A stretch of 64,000 nt of DNA from Cytophagales bacterium (GTDB lineage Bacteria > Bacteroidota > Bacteroidia > Cytophagales > Cyclobacteriaceae): the NCBI GenBank assembly GCA_017303795.1, contig JAFLBR010000001.1:434001-498000 (forward strand). Reading direction: 5' to 3'. The position numbers were made by a program, and so were the translations under genes. The notes beneath the pieces were generated by a model. It was not told where the DNA came from and did not search any database. It saw only the letters and a program-made list of their open reading frames with translations. Each line of letters begins with the position of its first letter. Position 1 is the first letter of the stretch. This document shows positions 19,244 to 27,060 of the stretch, one piece after another.

Positions 19244-19953
19244 AAATCTTCTTCGCTCTTCAATTCAAACTTATCCTTATTGCTATCCAGTAATTTACCG
19301 TCTTCACATTTTAGTACCCTTGCCGGGAAACGTTTGATTAAGCCGTAGCTATGCGTGGCCATCAAAATGGCCGTGCCGCTTTTATTAATCTGTTGAAAGA
19401 TTTTAAGAATACCTTGTGCCACTTCAGGATCTAAATTTCCTGTGGGCTCATCCGCAATCAGAATAAGGGGTTCATTGATCAAAGCCCGTGCAATTACTAC
19501 CCGTTGTTGTTCACCACCCGAAAGTTGGTGCGGCATTTTCTTTTCTACCGAACCTAATCCAACCTGCATCAATACTTCGGCCAATCGGTTTTTCATGCGG
19601 GCACTGTCTTTCCAACCGGTAGCCTTCATTACAAAGTTCAGATTCTCGCCTACAGTGCGATCAGGAAACAATTGGAAATCCTGAAAGATGATGCCCACTT
19701 TGCGCCTTAACATAGGCACCTGACCAGACTTAATCTCACGAATGTTAAAACCGGCTACGCTAATGTCTCCCAAACGCAAGGGAAGATCGGCATACAACGT
19801 TTTGAGTAATGAACTTTTACCCGAACCGGTGCGACCAATCAAAAATGTAAACTCGCCCTTTTCAATTTCGAAGCTGATTTCATTGAGCACAGTGTTGTGA
19901 TCCTGAAAGATGCTGGCTTCTCTAACTCGAACAACGGGATCGGTTGAAAACAT
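19240..19953 (-). CDS. FtsE-like ABC transporter ATP-binding protein
   Basis: 237 aa. Walker A is GRTGSGKSS (40-48), the Q-loop is FQD (90-92), the signature is LSGGEQQR (about 144-151), Walker B is LILIADEP (163-170), and the switch His is in MATHSYG. The overall pattern ([32 protein letters not shown]) is that of FtsE, the ATPase of the FtsEX complex that regulates septal peptidoglycan hydrolases. No ftsX-like permease lies beside it here, so the membrane partner must be elsewhere. The gene converges on the anti-sigma gene with a 4-bp overlap at the 3' ends. Confidence 0.8.
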   Translation of the reverse strand: MFSTDPVVRVREASIFQDHNTVLNEISFEIEKGEFTFLIGRTGSGKSSLLKTLYADLPLRLGDISVAGFNIREIKSGQVPMLRRKVGIIFQDFQLFPDRTVGENLNFVMKATGWKDSARMKNRLAEVLMQVGLGSVEKKMPHQLSGGEQQRVVIARALINEPLILIADEPTGNLDPEVAQGILKIFQQINKSGTAILMATHSYGLIKRFPARVLKCEDGKLLDSNKDKFELKSEEDF

Positions 19954-19963
19954 AGCTTAATTT

Positions 19964-20032
19964 AAAATTTAAAATTCAGAATTCAAGATTGAAATCGCTG
20001 CTCTAAATTTTAAACCTTGAATTTTAAATTTT
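19964..20032. repeat. AT-rich inverted repeat between transaldolase and FtsE-like genes
   Basis: A perfect 15-bp inverted repeat, AAAATTTAAAATTCA (19964-19978) and its complement (20018-20032), encloses 39 nt. It begins directly after the transaldolase stop codon on the minus strand. It could act as a weak terminator or be a decayed intergenic repeat; composition is almost pure A/T. Confidence 0.5.
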
Positions 20033-20689
20033 TTATGCATTAGCCTTTTTATGGTCAGCTAAAAATTTAGCCAGCCCCGAATCGGTTAATGGATGATTGA
20101 GTAAACCTGTAATTACATTTAGAGGACAGGTTACAACATCAGCTCCAATTTCGGCACACTTAATCAAGTGCATGGAATGCCGCACACTGGCTGCCAATAT
20201 TTCGGTATCAAACGCGTAGTTGTCATAAATCAATCTTACCTGCGCAATAAAATCCAATCCGTCTTGCGAAATATCGTCTAATCGACCAACAAAAGGGGAG
20301 AGGTAACTCGCACCAGCTTTAGCGGCCAGTATAGCCTGACCGGGTGAAAACACGAGTGTGCAGTTGGTGCGAATGCCTTCGCTGGTAAATTTCTTAATGG
20401 CTTTAATGCCGTCTTTAATCATGGGTACTTTCACCACAATCTTATCATCAATTTTGGCAAGCTCGTATCCTTCTTTAATAATGCCATCAAAGTCGGTAGC
20501 AATTACTTCAGCACTTACGTTATTATCTACAATGTTACAGATGGCTTTATAGTGCGCCTTTACTTTTTCATGTCCGGCTATGCCTTCTTTCGCCATAAGC
20601 GATGGGTTGGTGGTTACTCCATCCAATACACCTAAATCGTAGGCTTCTTTTATTTCGTTAAGATTAGCTGTGTCGATAAAGAATTTCAT
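20033..20689 (-). CDS. fsa: Transaldolase / fructose-6-phosphate aldolase family
   Basis: 218 aa, the usual length of the short transaldolase subfamily (TalC/FSA type). It starts [16 protein letters not shown] and contains [13 protein letters not shown], the candidate Schiff-base Lys87 in VVKVPM, and [11 protein letters not shown]. This class either transfers dihydroxyacetone units in the non-oxidative pentose phosphate pathway or cleaves fructose 6-phosphate; sequence alone does not separate the two. It is the minus-strand gene upstream of the FtsE-like ATPase but is functionally unrelated to it. Confidence 0.87.
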   Translation of the reverse strand: MKFFIDTANLNEIKEAYDLGVLDGVTTNPSLMAKEGIAGHEKVKAHYKAICNIVDNNVSAEVIATDFDGIIKEGYELAKIDDKIVVKVPMIKDGIKAIKKFTSEGIRTNCTLVFSPGQAILAAKAGASYLSPFVGRLDDISQDGLDFIAQVRLIYDNYAFDTEILAASVRHSMHLIKCAEIGADVVTCPLNVITGLLNHPLTDSGLAKFLADHKKANA

Positions 20690-20765
20690 GGCAATAGGTT
20701 AAAGATTGACGTTATAAAATTAGTGGAATAAGAAAATCCACAGGTAAAGAAGTGATTAAAAAAGT

Positions 20766-20857
20766 GGCAAACCGAACATCGCACCGCTACAACCGCCTAC
20801 CCTTGCTGCCTTCCGGCCCTGGGGGAGTTCAGCAGGAGCTGGTCGTGCCGATTTGCC
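20766..20857 (-). ncRNA. ffs: Signal recognition particle RNA (small bacterial 4.5S type)
   Basis: Read on the minus strand, the segment contains GGCCGGAAGGCAGCAAGGGT, which is the conserved SRP helix 8 with its GGAA tetraloop and the internal loop bound by Ffh. The ends pair as GGCAAATCG (from 20857) with CGGTTTGCC (to 20766), closing a single long hairpin of about 92 nt. A TAnnTTTG-type box lies just upstream. The RNA binds Ffh and delivers ribosomes making membrane proteins to FtsY. Confidence 0.92.
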
Positions 20858-20861
20858 GCTG

Positions 20862-20869
20862 CAAAACTA
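20862..20869 (-). promoter_or_regulatory. -7 box TAGTTTTG of the SRP RNA promoter
   Basis: On the minus strand TAGTTTTG matches TAnnTTTG, with 4 nt between its 3' end and the first paired base of the SRP RNA, about the right distance for a start site. No clear TTG box is seen 19 bp upstream. Confidence 0.5.
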
Positions 20870-20921
20870 ATAAAATACCTGAATTAGCTAACACCTAATT
20901 TAAATGCGGATTGTTCTCTGA

Positions 20922-21161
20922 TTATTCGATCAATCCCGAAAGGTAAAGATTGAATTCCATGGGGTTTACTTCGGCAAAGCCATCAACCTTCAGGTCTTCA
21001 AATATGTCGGCATCAAAATCAAGGTTTCGCATTTCTGTACCCGCGGCACTTACCCAAATTTCGGTTCCCTTAAACAGAATGGGGTTTACCCGCAAAAGAA
21101 TTTTACCATCGGGCATTTCTTTTTTAAAGTATTGATGAACAATATTGTTTTCTTTAGCCAT
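20922..21161 (-). CDS. Small conserved-looking protein of unknown function
   Basis: 79 aa, starting MAKENNIVHQYFKKEMPDG and ending FNLYLSGLIE. It is acidic, with no signal peptide, membrane segment or known motif. The 5' end is 11 bp from the divergent acetyltransferase start, so a shared or overlapping promoter region is likely. It has normal codon use and an intact frame. No function can be assigned. Confidence 0.65.
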   Translation of the reverse strand: MAKENNIVHQYFKKEMPDGKILLRVNPILFKGTEIWVSAAGTEMRNLDFDADIFEDLKVDGFAEVNPMEFNLYLSGLIE

Positions 21162-21172
21162 TAAGTAAAGGT

Positions 21173-21727
21173 ATGGTTATTCCCGAACGTGTTGAAACGC
21201 AGCGCCTCCTTTTAACCCGGCTTCAACTTACTGATGCTGAGGAGATTTTTTATACCTATGCCAGTAAACCGGAAAGTACCCGGTTTGTAAGCTGGCCTAT
21301 GCATGAATCCATCTCGGCAACGCGACAGTTTCTGCTTTATGCACGACAAGCCTGGGCAGAAGGTCTTGACTTTTCATTTTCAATCAGGCTAAAAGGCACC
21401 AACCGACTTATAGGTGCCTGCGGGTTTTTGAATGATGGCGGTAAAACGCAGATTGGGTATGTACTGGGCCCGTTGCATTGGAATAACGGCTATGCTACCG
21501 AAGTAACTCAAAAGGTTGTGCAACTTTTACGTGCTCAGCCCGATGTAGTTAAGGTCAATTCTTTTGTGGATGCTGATAACCATGCCTCCGCACGAGTGCT
21601 CCAAAAGTGTGGTTTTGTTGCAGAAGCCATGCTCAAGGAGTGGTGGAAATTCCCCAATCAAAACTTTCAAGCTAAGGACTGTATTCTGTTTCAGTATCCG
21701 TTAGACGCTAAACCAGACTCGCACTAA
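21173..21727 (+). CDS. GNAT family N-acetyltransferase (RimJ/RimL-like)
   Basis: 184 aa. The N-terminus VIPERVETQRLLLTRLQLTD is typical of the RimJ/RimL/Acetyltransf_3 branch. The acetyl-CoA-binding region is IGYVLGPLHWNNGYATEV, and the C-terminal part has the usual ASARVLQKCGFVAEAMLKE motif. These enzymes acetylate N-termini of ribosomal proteins or small molecules; the substrate cannot be read from the sequence. Its 3' end overlaps the convergent gene at 21708 by 20 bp. Confidence 0.87.
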   Translation: MVIPERVETQRLLLTRLQLTDAEEIFYTYASKPESTRFVSWPMHESISATRQFLLYARQAWAEGLDFSFSIRLKGTNRLIGACGFLNDGGKTQIGYVLGPLHWNNGYATEVTQKVVQLLRAQPDVVKVNSFVDADNHASARVLQKCGFVAEAMLKEWWKFPNQNFQAKDCILFQYPLDAKPDSH

Positions 21728-22160
21728 TTTCCGGTAACGTAATTTTATTAAGGAGTTCATTCTCCAGGCATGTGGCCCAGGTGTTAATATATAAGATTAC
21801 ATCTTGCTTAACATTGTGCTTCGGGTTTTGCCGGTTGCCGGGCATGTGCCGAAGCACCTCGGGGTCGGCCAGGCGTTCCAGATTCTGTAAGTTTTCTCGC
21901 GTAAAGCCGGTGGCCAGCAATTCAGTTATAAGCTCGTCCATAGGTAAGCCACTGGTAGGGCAGTAGTCATTCAGTTGTTCCGACCAATCGCCTTGTTTTA
22001 ACATGGCTCGGGAATGAATTTCTGACTTGGTGAGCGCGGTAATTTGTTGGGCAAGAAAACCACAATTGCATAAGCCCATGTGGCCCCATTGATAATCATT
22101 ACTGTGCGCTAACTTCGAGGTAGCTCTGCGAAGTGCCTCAATCATAATCGGGTTTGCCAT
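21708..22160 (-). CDS. Conserved-looking protein of unknown function
   Basis: 150 aa, soluble, no signal peptide. It contains GHMGLCNCGFLAQQITALT with two close cysteines, and later a DVILYINTWATCLENELL region. The CxC pair could bind metal or be redox active, but no known domain is recognised. It is convergent with the acetyltransferase (20-bp overlap) and divergent from the THX/trp operon. Confidence 0.65.
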   Translation of the reverse strand: MANPIMIEALRRATSKLAHSNDYQWGHMGLCNCGFLAQQITALTKSEIHSRAMLKQGDWSEQLNDYCPTSGLPMDELITELLATGFTRENLQNLERLADPEVLRHMPGNRQNPKHNVKQDVILYINTWATCLENELLNKITLPEISASLV

Positions 22161-22263
22161 ACCGGTGTTAGTTATGTTTATCTAAATTAACTCAAACTTT
22201 CCCGATTTGTTCAACCTATAGCTGAGATTTGAAATTGATTTTGTGAGAAAGAGTTTAGAAAAT

Positions 22264-22294
22264 TTTGTGATAAAAGAACCCTTTGCTATACTTG
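22264..22294 (+). promoter_or_regulatory. Promoter TTTG-N19-TATACTTG for THX and probably the trp operon
   Basis: TTTG at 22264-22267 and TATACTTG at 22287-22294 are separated by exactly 19 bp, the Bacteroidota -33/-7 arrangement (TAnnTTTG with one mismatch). It is the only recognisable promoter between the divergent gene at 22160 and trpE; no TAnnTTTG box is seen inside the THX gene. Confidence 0.6.
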
Positions 22295-22316
22295 CCCCTC
22301 TAAATATTTAATTTTA

Positions 22317-22490
22317 ATGGGAAGAGGAGATAAAAAAACAAGAAAAGGCAAGCGCACAGCAGGTTCGTTCGGGGTTTCCCGTAGCCGTAAAAGAATTAAG
22401 GCTCGCATAAAACGTGCTTCTTCTAAGAAGACAACAGCTGCGGCAGCAGAAGCAAAGCCTAAAAAACCAAGCCGTAAAAAAGCTGAATAA
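22317..22490 (+). CDS. Small ribosomal subunit protein of the THX family
   Basis: 57 aa, very basic, starting MGRGDKKTRKGKRTAGSFGV and ending with an Ala/Lys tail. The start and the Lys/Arg-rich composition match the bacterial THX family (bTHX), a short peptide of the 30S head that is common in Bacteroidota. It is short enough to be missed by ORF callers. The stop codon is followed after only 3 nt by the Trp leader peptide, so the two are on one transcript. Confidence 0.85.
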   Translation: MGRGDKKTRKGKRTAGSFGVSRSRKRIKARIKRASSKKTTAAAAEAKPKKPSRKKAE

Positions 22491-22493
22491 AAT

Positions 22494-22550
22494 ATGATAA
22501 AGTCTGTACATACTGCATGGTGGTGGCACAAGTCGAAATTCGATTGGTGA
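22494..22550 (+). CDS. trpL: trp operon leader peptide with WWW motif
   Basis: ATG at 22494 opens an 18-codon frame, MIKSVHTAWWWHKSKFDW, ending in TGA at 22548-22550. Four of 18 residues are Trp, with three consecutive TGG codons (22518-22526) and a last TGG just before the stop. Position 79 nt before trpE and the following terminator hairpin mark it as a transcription attenuation leader: ribosome stalling at the Trp codons when tRNA-Trp is uncharged should favour the antiterminator. It starts 3 nt after the THX stop. Confidence 0.88.
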   Translation: MIKSVHTAWWWHKSKFDW

Positions 22551-22596
22551 GCAGCCCTGCTATGTAATTCAAATATGCCGAAGGCCCGCTGTTCAC
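22547..22596 (+). promoter_or_regulatory. trp antiterminator helix
   Basis: GTGAGCAGC (22547-22555), which overlaps the last Trp codon and stop of the leader peptide, can pair over 9 bp (one G-U) with GCTGTTCAC (22588-22596), the inner part of the terminator hairpin. A ribosome that reaches the stop codon would cover the 5' arm and allow termination; one stalled at the WWW codons would leave it free. A weaker upstream pairing (CATA, GCA, GG at 22509-22520 with CC, TGC, TATG up to 22564) could act as the 1:2 structure. Confidence 0.65.
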
Positions 22597-22614
22597 AGTG
22601 GGCCTTCTTATTTT
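22580..22614 (+). terminator. trp attenuator terminator hairpin
   Basis: GAAGGCCC (22580-22587) pairs with GGGCCTTC (22600-22607). The stem continues with a G-U pair and CTGT/ACAG around a tiny loop, and is followed by TTATTTT. This is an intrinsic terminator 15 nt before trpE. It would end the THX transcript when tryptophan is plentiful. Confidence 0.85.
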
Positions 22615-22628
22615 AAAACTTTTTCAAA

Positions 22629-24020
22629 ATGAATTTTAAAACCTATACCCGTCAACTACTGGCCGATACCATAACTCCGGTAAACATCTACCTGAAGTTG
22701 CGCGATGTGTTTGCTGCCAGTGTGTTGTTAGAGAGTTCGGACTATCATGGAAATGAAAACAGTTTATCGTTTATCTGTTGCGAACCCATTGCCACTTTTA
22801 AAGTAGCAAATGGCCATGCTGAGATTACCTTGCCGGATACAGAAACCCGATTGGTTAAGTTAACCAACGGTCAGGTGGTTTCGCTTTTTGAAGAATTTAA
22901 AAACTCATTTCAGGTTGAGACTGTTGCCACCCGCTACCCGCATGCCGGCTTGTTCGGGTATATGGCTTATGATTCAATCCGGTATTTTGAAGATTTAACC
23001 TTACAACAAACCGGGCCGGAGATTCCGGATATGATCTATTCGCTTTACCGCTACGTAATTGTGGTAGATCATTTTCATAACGAGATGACGTTGTTCGAAC
23101 ATCAACCGGTTACAACAAACTCCGCTAGTACGCTTGATCGACTGGAGCAACTGATTAACAACAATCGGGTAACAACATTTAAATTTAATCGCACACAGCA
23201 AGAGCAATCTAACTATTCTGATGAACAGTTTCTGGAAATCATAAACAAAGGCAAACAACATTGCTTTCGGGGCGATGTGTTTCAGATTGTGCTTTCACGA
23301 AGGTTTGCCACCGGCTTTCAGGGCGATGAGTTTAATGTGTACCGCGCGTTGCGATCCATCAATCCATCGCCCTATCTTTTCTATTTCGACTATGGAAATT
23401 TTAAATTGTTTGGGTCTTCACCCGAAGCGCAGATTCAGATCAAGAATGGAAAAGCACACATCTATCCGATAGCCGGAACATTTCGCAGATCGGGTAACGA
23501 TCAGGAAGATGCGCAATTAGCCGAACGTCTTTCGGCAGATGAAAAAGAAAATGCTGAACACATTATGTTGGTTGATCTGGCCCGCAACGATATGAGTCGG
23601 AATGCTGAAGCGGTACATGTGGAAGTGTTTAAAGAGATTCAATATTATTCGCATGTAATTCATCTGGTATCAAAAATTACGGGCACCATCCGGTCCGATT
23701 CATCGGTAGTGCAGATGGCAGCCGATACATTTCCGGCTGGCACACTTTCGGGCGCACCCAAACACATGGCGATGAAGTTGATTGATCAGTACGAAAATGT
23801 AAACCGTGGTTTTTATGGTGGAGCCATCGGCTTTCTTGGTTTCGATAATTCGTTTAACCATGCTATTATGATTCGTACGTTTTTAAGTAGGAATAACGAA
23901 TTGATTTATCAGGCTGGTGCGGGTGTGGTTTCGAAATCAAAAGCCGAAAGTGAATTGCAGGAAGTAAATAACAAACTGGAAGCTTTGCGCAAAGCCGTGC
24001 TGCTAGCCGAAAAAATTTAA
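22629..24020 (+). CDS. trpE: Anthranilate synthase component I
   Basis: 463 aa. It converts chorismate and ammonia (from TrpG) to anthranilate. The N-terminal feedback motif LLES (33-36, in VLLESSDYHG) that binds tryptophan is present. The chorismate-binding domain has IVLSRRF, the ADEKENAEHIMLVDLARND block, PAGTLSGAPK and YGGAIG. First gene of the trp operon after the attenuator, so both transcription and enzyme activity should respond to Trp. Only 9 nt separate it from trpG. Confidence 0.97.
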   Translation: MNFKTYTRQLLADTITPVNIYLKLRDVFAASVLLESSDYHGNENSLSFICCEPIATFKVANGHAEITLPDTETRLVKLTNGQVVSLFEEFKNSFQVETVATRYPHAGLFGYMAYDSIRYFEDLTLQQTGPEIPDMIYSLYRYVIVVDHFHNEMTLFEHQPVTTNSASTLDRLEQLINNNRVTTFKFNRTQQEQSNYSDEQFLEIINKGKQHCFRGDVFQIVLSRRFATGFQGDEFNVYRALRSINPSPYLFYFDYGNFKLFGSSPEAQIQIKNGKAHIYPIAGTFRRSGNDQEDAQLAERLSADEKENAEHIMLVDLARNDMSRNAEAVHVEVFKEIQYYSHVIHLVSKITGTIRSDSSVVQMAADTFPAGTLSGAPKHMAMKLIDQYENVNRGFYGGAIGFLGFDNSFNHAIMIRTFLSRNNELIYQAGAGVVSKSKAESELQEVNNKLEALRKAVLLAEKI

Positions 24021-24029
24021 AAAGAGTTT

Positions 24030-24602
24030 ATGAAAATTTTGGTTCTCGATAATTACGATTCGTTTACATACAACCTGGTGCACATCATTCGGGTGTTGGG
24101 TTATGCGCCCGATGTTATTCGCAACGATAAAATAAGTTTGGAAGCCGTAGCTGCCTATGATAAAATTCTGCTTTCACCAGGGCCGGGTATTCCCGATGAA
24201 GCCGGGATTATGAAAGTCGTTATCAAAACGTATGGCCCTTCAAAAAGTATTTTAGGAATTTGCCTCGGGCATCAAGGCATTGCTGAAGTATATGGAGCGG
24301 AGTTGTTTAACATTCCACAAGTATTGCATGGCGTAACCTCAACCGGTAGTGTTCAGGATGAAGCCGAGTATTTGTTTAAAGGTGTGAATACAAAATTTCA
24401 GGCCACGCATTATCATTCATGGGCGGTAAAACCAAATACGTTAACGGAAGCACTGAAAGTAACCGCTGTGAATGAAACTGGTTTAATCATGGGCTTAAGG
24501 CATACTGAATATGATGTGCGAGGCTTACAATTTCATCCGGAATCGATTATGACTCCCGAAGGTCCGCGCATGATTGAAAACTGGTTGAAACATTCCCGTT
24601 AA
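24030..24602 (+). CDS. trpG: Anthranilate synthase component II (glutamine amidotransferase)
   Basis: 190 aa. Class I glutamine amidotransferase: oxyanion SPGPGIPDEAG, nucleophile Cys78 in GICLGHQGIAE, and the His-Glu pair in LQFHPESIMTPEG. It supplies ammonia to TrpE. The length is that of a stand-alone TrpG, not fused to TrpD. It may also serve 4-amino-4-deoxychorismate synthase, as in some bacteria, but the operon position makes the Trp role primary. Confidence 0.96.
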   Translation: MKILVLDNYDSFTYNLVHIIRVLGYAPDVIRNDKISLEAVAAYDKILLSPGPGIPDEAGIMKVVIKTYGPSKSILGICLGHQGIAEVYGAELFNIPQVLHGVTSTGSVQDEAEYLFKGVNTKFQATHYHSWAVKPNTLTEALKVTAVNETGLIMGLRHTEYDVRGLQFHPESIMTPEGPRMIENWLKHSR

Positions 24603-24614
24603 AATTGAATAACA

Positions 24615-25601
24615 ATGAAACAGATTTTAACTGAACTGATAGAGCATAGAAGTCTTACGAAAGAAACCGCGCACCGCGTGTTGGTAGATTTGGCGCAAGG
24701 TAAATTTAACCTGAGCCAGACCGCAGCATTTATGACGGTGTATATGATGCGCAGTATTACGGTAGATGAATTACAGGGCTTTCGCGATGCGATGCTGGAA
24801 CTTTGTGTGGCAACACGGTTCGATCAACCCGTAATGGATGTGTGTGGTACCGGTGGCGATGGTAAGAATACTATCAATCTTTCTACGCTTTCTTCTTTTG
24901 TAGTAGCCGCAGCTGGGCAACCGGTTGCCAAGCATGGTAACTATGGCGTGTCATCGGCTTGTGGTTCTTCTAATTTGTTGGAATACTTTGGTTATACGTT
25001 TACCAATGATCACGATGAACTGAAGCGGAGTTTAGATCGCAGCAATATTTGTTTTATGCATGCACCTTTGTTTCACCCGGCTATGAAAAATGTAGCTCCC
25101 ATCCGCAAAGAACTGGGCGTGAAAACTTTCTTCAATATGTTAGGCCCAATGGTTAATCCAGCTTTTCCTACGCGGCAATTGGTGGGTGTGTTTAGTTTGG
25201 AGCTTGCGCGACAGTATGGTTACTTATATCAGCAAAGTGGTAAAGACTTTTTAATTCTTCATTCACTGGATGGTTACGATGAAGTTTCGCTTACCAGTGC
25301 GTTTAAGTTTTTTTATAACGGTGGCGAACGATTAGCTAACCCGATTGATCTGGGTTTACCGAAAGTAAAATACGAAGAGATTAAAGGCGGAAGTACGGTA
25401 GAGGAATCGGCTAAGATTTTCATGAACGTGTTGGAAAATAAAGGAACTACGGCTCAACAGTCGGCTGTTATTGCCAATGCCGCTATGGCGTTGTATTGTG
25501 CTGATGTAAAAGCGGGATTACCAAGTGCTGTAGTTAAGGCAACCGAAGCATTAAAGTCCGGCAAGGCTTTACAGGCGTTTAAGAAATTAATGAATAAGTA
25601 A
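24615..25601 (+). CDS. trpD: Anthranilate phosphoribosyltransferase
   Basis: 328 aa. It transfers phosphoribose from PRPP to anthranilate. The PRPP-binding Gly-rich motif DVCGTGGDGKNTINLST (75-91) is intact, as are KHGNYGVSSACGSSN and LGPMVNPAFPTRQLVGVF. It lies 12 nt after trpG and 1 nt before trpC, within a tight operon. Confidence 0.97.
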   Translation: MKQILTELIEHRSLTKETAHRVLVDLAQGKFNLSQTAAFMTVYMMRSITVDELQGFRDAMLELCVATRFDQPVMDVCGTGGDGKNTINLSTLSSFVVAAAGQPVAKHGNYGVSSACGSSNLLEYFGYTFTNDHDELKRSLDRSNICFMHAPLFHPAMKNVAPIRKELGVKTFFNMLGPMVNPAFPTRQLVGVFSLELARQYGYLYQQSGKDFLILHSLDGYDEVSLTSAFKFFYNGGERLANPIDLGLPKVKYEEIKGGSTVEESAKIFMNVLENKGTTAQQSAVIANAAMALYCADVKAGLPSAVVKATEALKSGKALQAFKKLMNK

Positions 25602-25602
25602 G

Positions 25603-26409
25603 ATGGATATTCTGAAGGAAATAATTGCAACCAAGTATAAAGAGGTAGAAGAACGTAAAGCCTTATATCCCGTTAAGTTGCTGGAGAAGAGTATTTACTT
25701 TGAAGGCCCAACGGTATCGTTAAAAAAGTATGTAACGCGTGCGGATAAATCGGGGATTATTGCAGAGATCAAACGCAAGTCGCCATCCAAAGGAGTAATT
25801 AATCCTTACGTATCCGTTGAGCGTACTTCTATTGGTTACATGCAAGCCGGAGCATCAGCGCTTTCGGTGCTTACCGATTCAAAATATTTTGGTGGCAGCA
25901 GCGATGATTTAATCACCGCTCGCAAATTTAATTTTTGCCCGATCCTGCGAAAGGATTTTACAGTTGATGAATACCAGATCATTGAAGCAAAGTCAATTGG
26001 TGCCGATGCTATTTTATTGATTGCGGCTGCACTTGAGCCTGTAAGACTTAAACAACTGGCAGCCTTTGCGCATACCTTAAAGCTGGAAGTGTTGCTGGAA
26101 GTTCATAATAAAGAAGAGTTAGAGGCTAACCTGGCTGCCGATGCAGATTTGATTGGGGTAAACAACCGTAACCTCAAAACATTTGTTACAGATGTAAACT
26201 TATCGGCACAACTGGCTACGTTTATTCCAAACCAGTTTGTAAAAGTTTCTGAGAGTGGTATTGAGAATCCGAATACCATAATTGAACTTAAACAACATGG
26301 TTATCAGGGTTTCTTAATGGGGCAGAATTTTATGCAACACAGCAGACCCGAACAGGCTTGTCAGGAATTTATTAATGAGTTGAAAAAATTAGAGCGCAAA
26401 ACGTTGTGA
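25603..26409 (+). CDS. trpC: Indole-3-glycerol phosphate synthase
   Basis: 268 aa TIM-barrel enzyme that closes the indole ring from CdRP. Key motifs are AEIKRKSPSKG (catalytic Lys), LRKDFTVDEYQI, LEVHNKEEL, GVNNRNLKTF and VSESGIENP. It is a separate protein, not fused to TrpF. Its TGA stop overlaps the GTG start of trpF. Confidence 0.96.
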   Translation: MDILKEIIATKYKEVEERKALYPVKLLEKSIYFEGPTVSLKKYVTRADKSGIIAEIKRKSPSKGVINPYVSVERTSIGYMQAGASALSVLTDSKYFGGSSDDLITARKFNFCPILRKDFTVDEYQIIEAKSIGADAILLIAAALEPVRLKQLAAFAHTLKLEVLLEVHNKEELEANLAADADLIGVNNRNLKTFVTDVNLSAQLATFIPNQFVKVSESGIENPNTIIELKQHGYQGFLMGQNFMQHSRPEQACQEFINELKKLERKTL

Positions 26410-27056
26410 TCGAAGTTAACTCCATATCGTGCAAGGTGTGTGGAATGCGTGCGGCTGCAAACATTGAAGTCGTGGCTGCTATACAACCACAATTTATGGG
26501 ATTTATCTTTTATAAAAATTCACCACGGTTTGTAGGCGATCAGTTTCAGATTCCGGAAAATTTTCCGGTGGGCATCAAACGCGTAGGTGTTTTTGTAAAT
26601 GAAACTTCAGACGTGATTCTTGATCTGTTGCGAAAACATAAATTGGATTTCGTTCAACTTCATGGCGATGAAACACCTTTTTATGTTAGAAATCTGAAAG
26701 CAAAAGGGGTGGGGATTATAAAAGTTTTTCGGGTGGATGCTGATTTTGATTTCTCAACAACAAAAGAGTTTGAAACTGTGTCGGATTATTTTCTATTTGA
26801 TACAAAAGGCAAACAATATGGTGGCAATGCTATCAAGTTCGATTGGAAACTGCTTCAGAAATACACCGGCTCAGTTCCGTTTTTCTTAAGTGGTGGAATT
26901 TCAGTTGATGATATTCAAGCGCTTACTGAATTCAAACATCCGCAATGGTATGGCGTTGATGTAAATAGTGGTGTTGAGATAGAACCCGGTTTAAAAGATA
27001 GTGTAAAAGTAAAAAATCTGATTCAGATGTTAACTGAATCAAACCTTAACCAATAA
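26406..27056 (+). CDS. trpF: Phosphoribosylanthranilate isomerase
   Basis: 216 aa TIM barrel. It performs the Amadori rearrangement of PRA to CdRP. Motifs: CKVCGMR (catalytic Cys), [20 protein letters not shown] (catalytic Asp), FFLSGGIS and GVDVNSGVE. The start is a GTG overlapping the trpC stop (GTGA), which indicates translational coupling. The N-terminus has a short extension before ISCKVCG. Confidence 0.95.
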   Translation: MIEVNSISCKVCGMRAAANIEVVAAIQPQFMGFIFYKNSPRFVGDQFQIPENFPVGIKRVGVFVNETSDVILDLLRKHKLDFVQLHGDETPFYVRNLKAKGVGIIKVFRVDADFDFSTTKEFETVSDYFLFDTKGKQYGGNAIKFDWKLLQKYTGSVPFFLSGGISVDDIQALTEFKHPQWYGVDVNSGVEIEPGLKDSVKVKNLIQMLTESNLNQ

Positions 27057-27060
27057 AGTT

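Noticed and set aside
22286-22531. Minus-strand frames of 71-81 codons opposite THX and the leader peptide
   Set aside because: The plus strand encodes a recognisable THX protein and a Trp leader; the antisense translations have no family resemblance.
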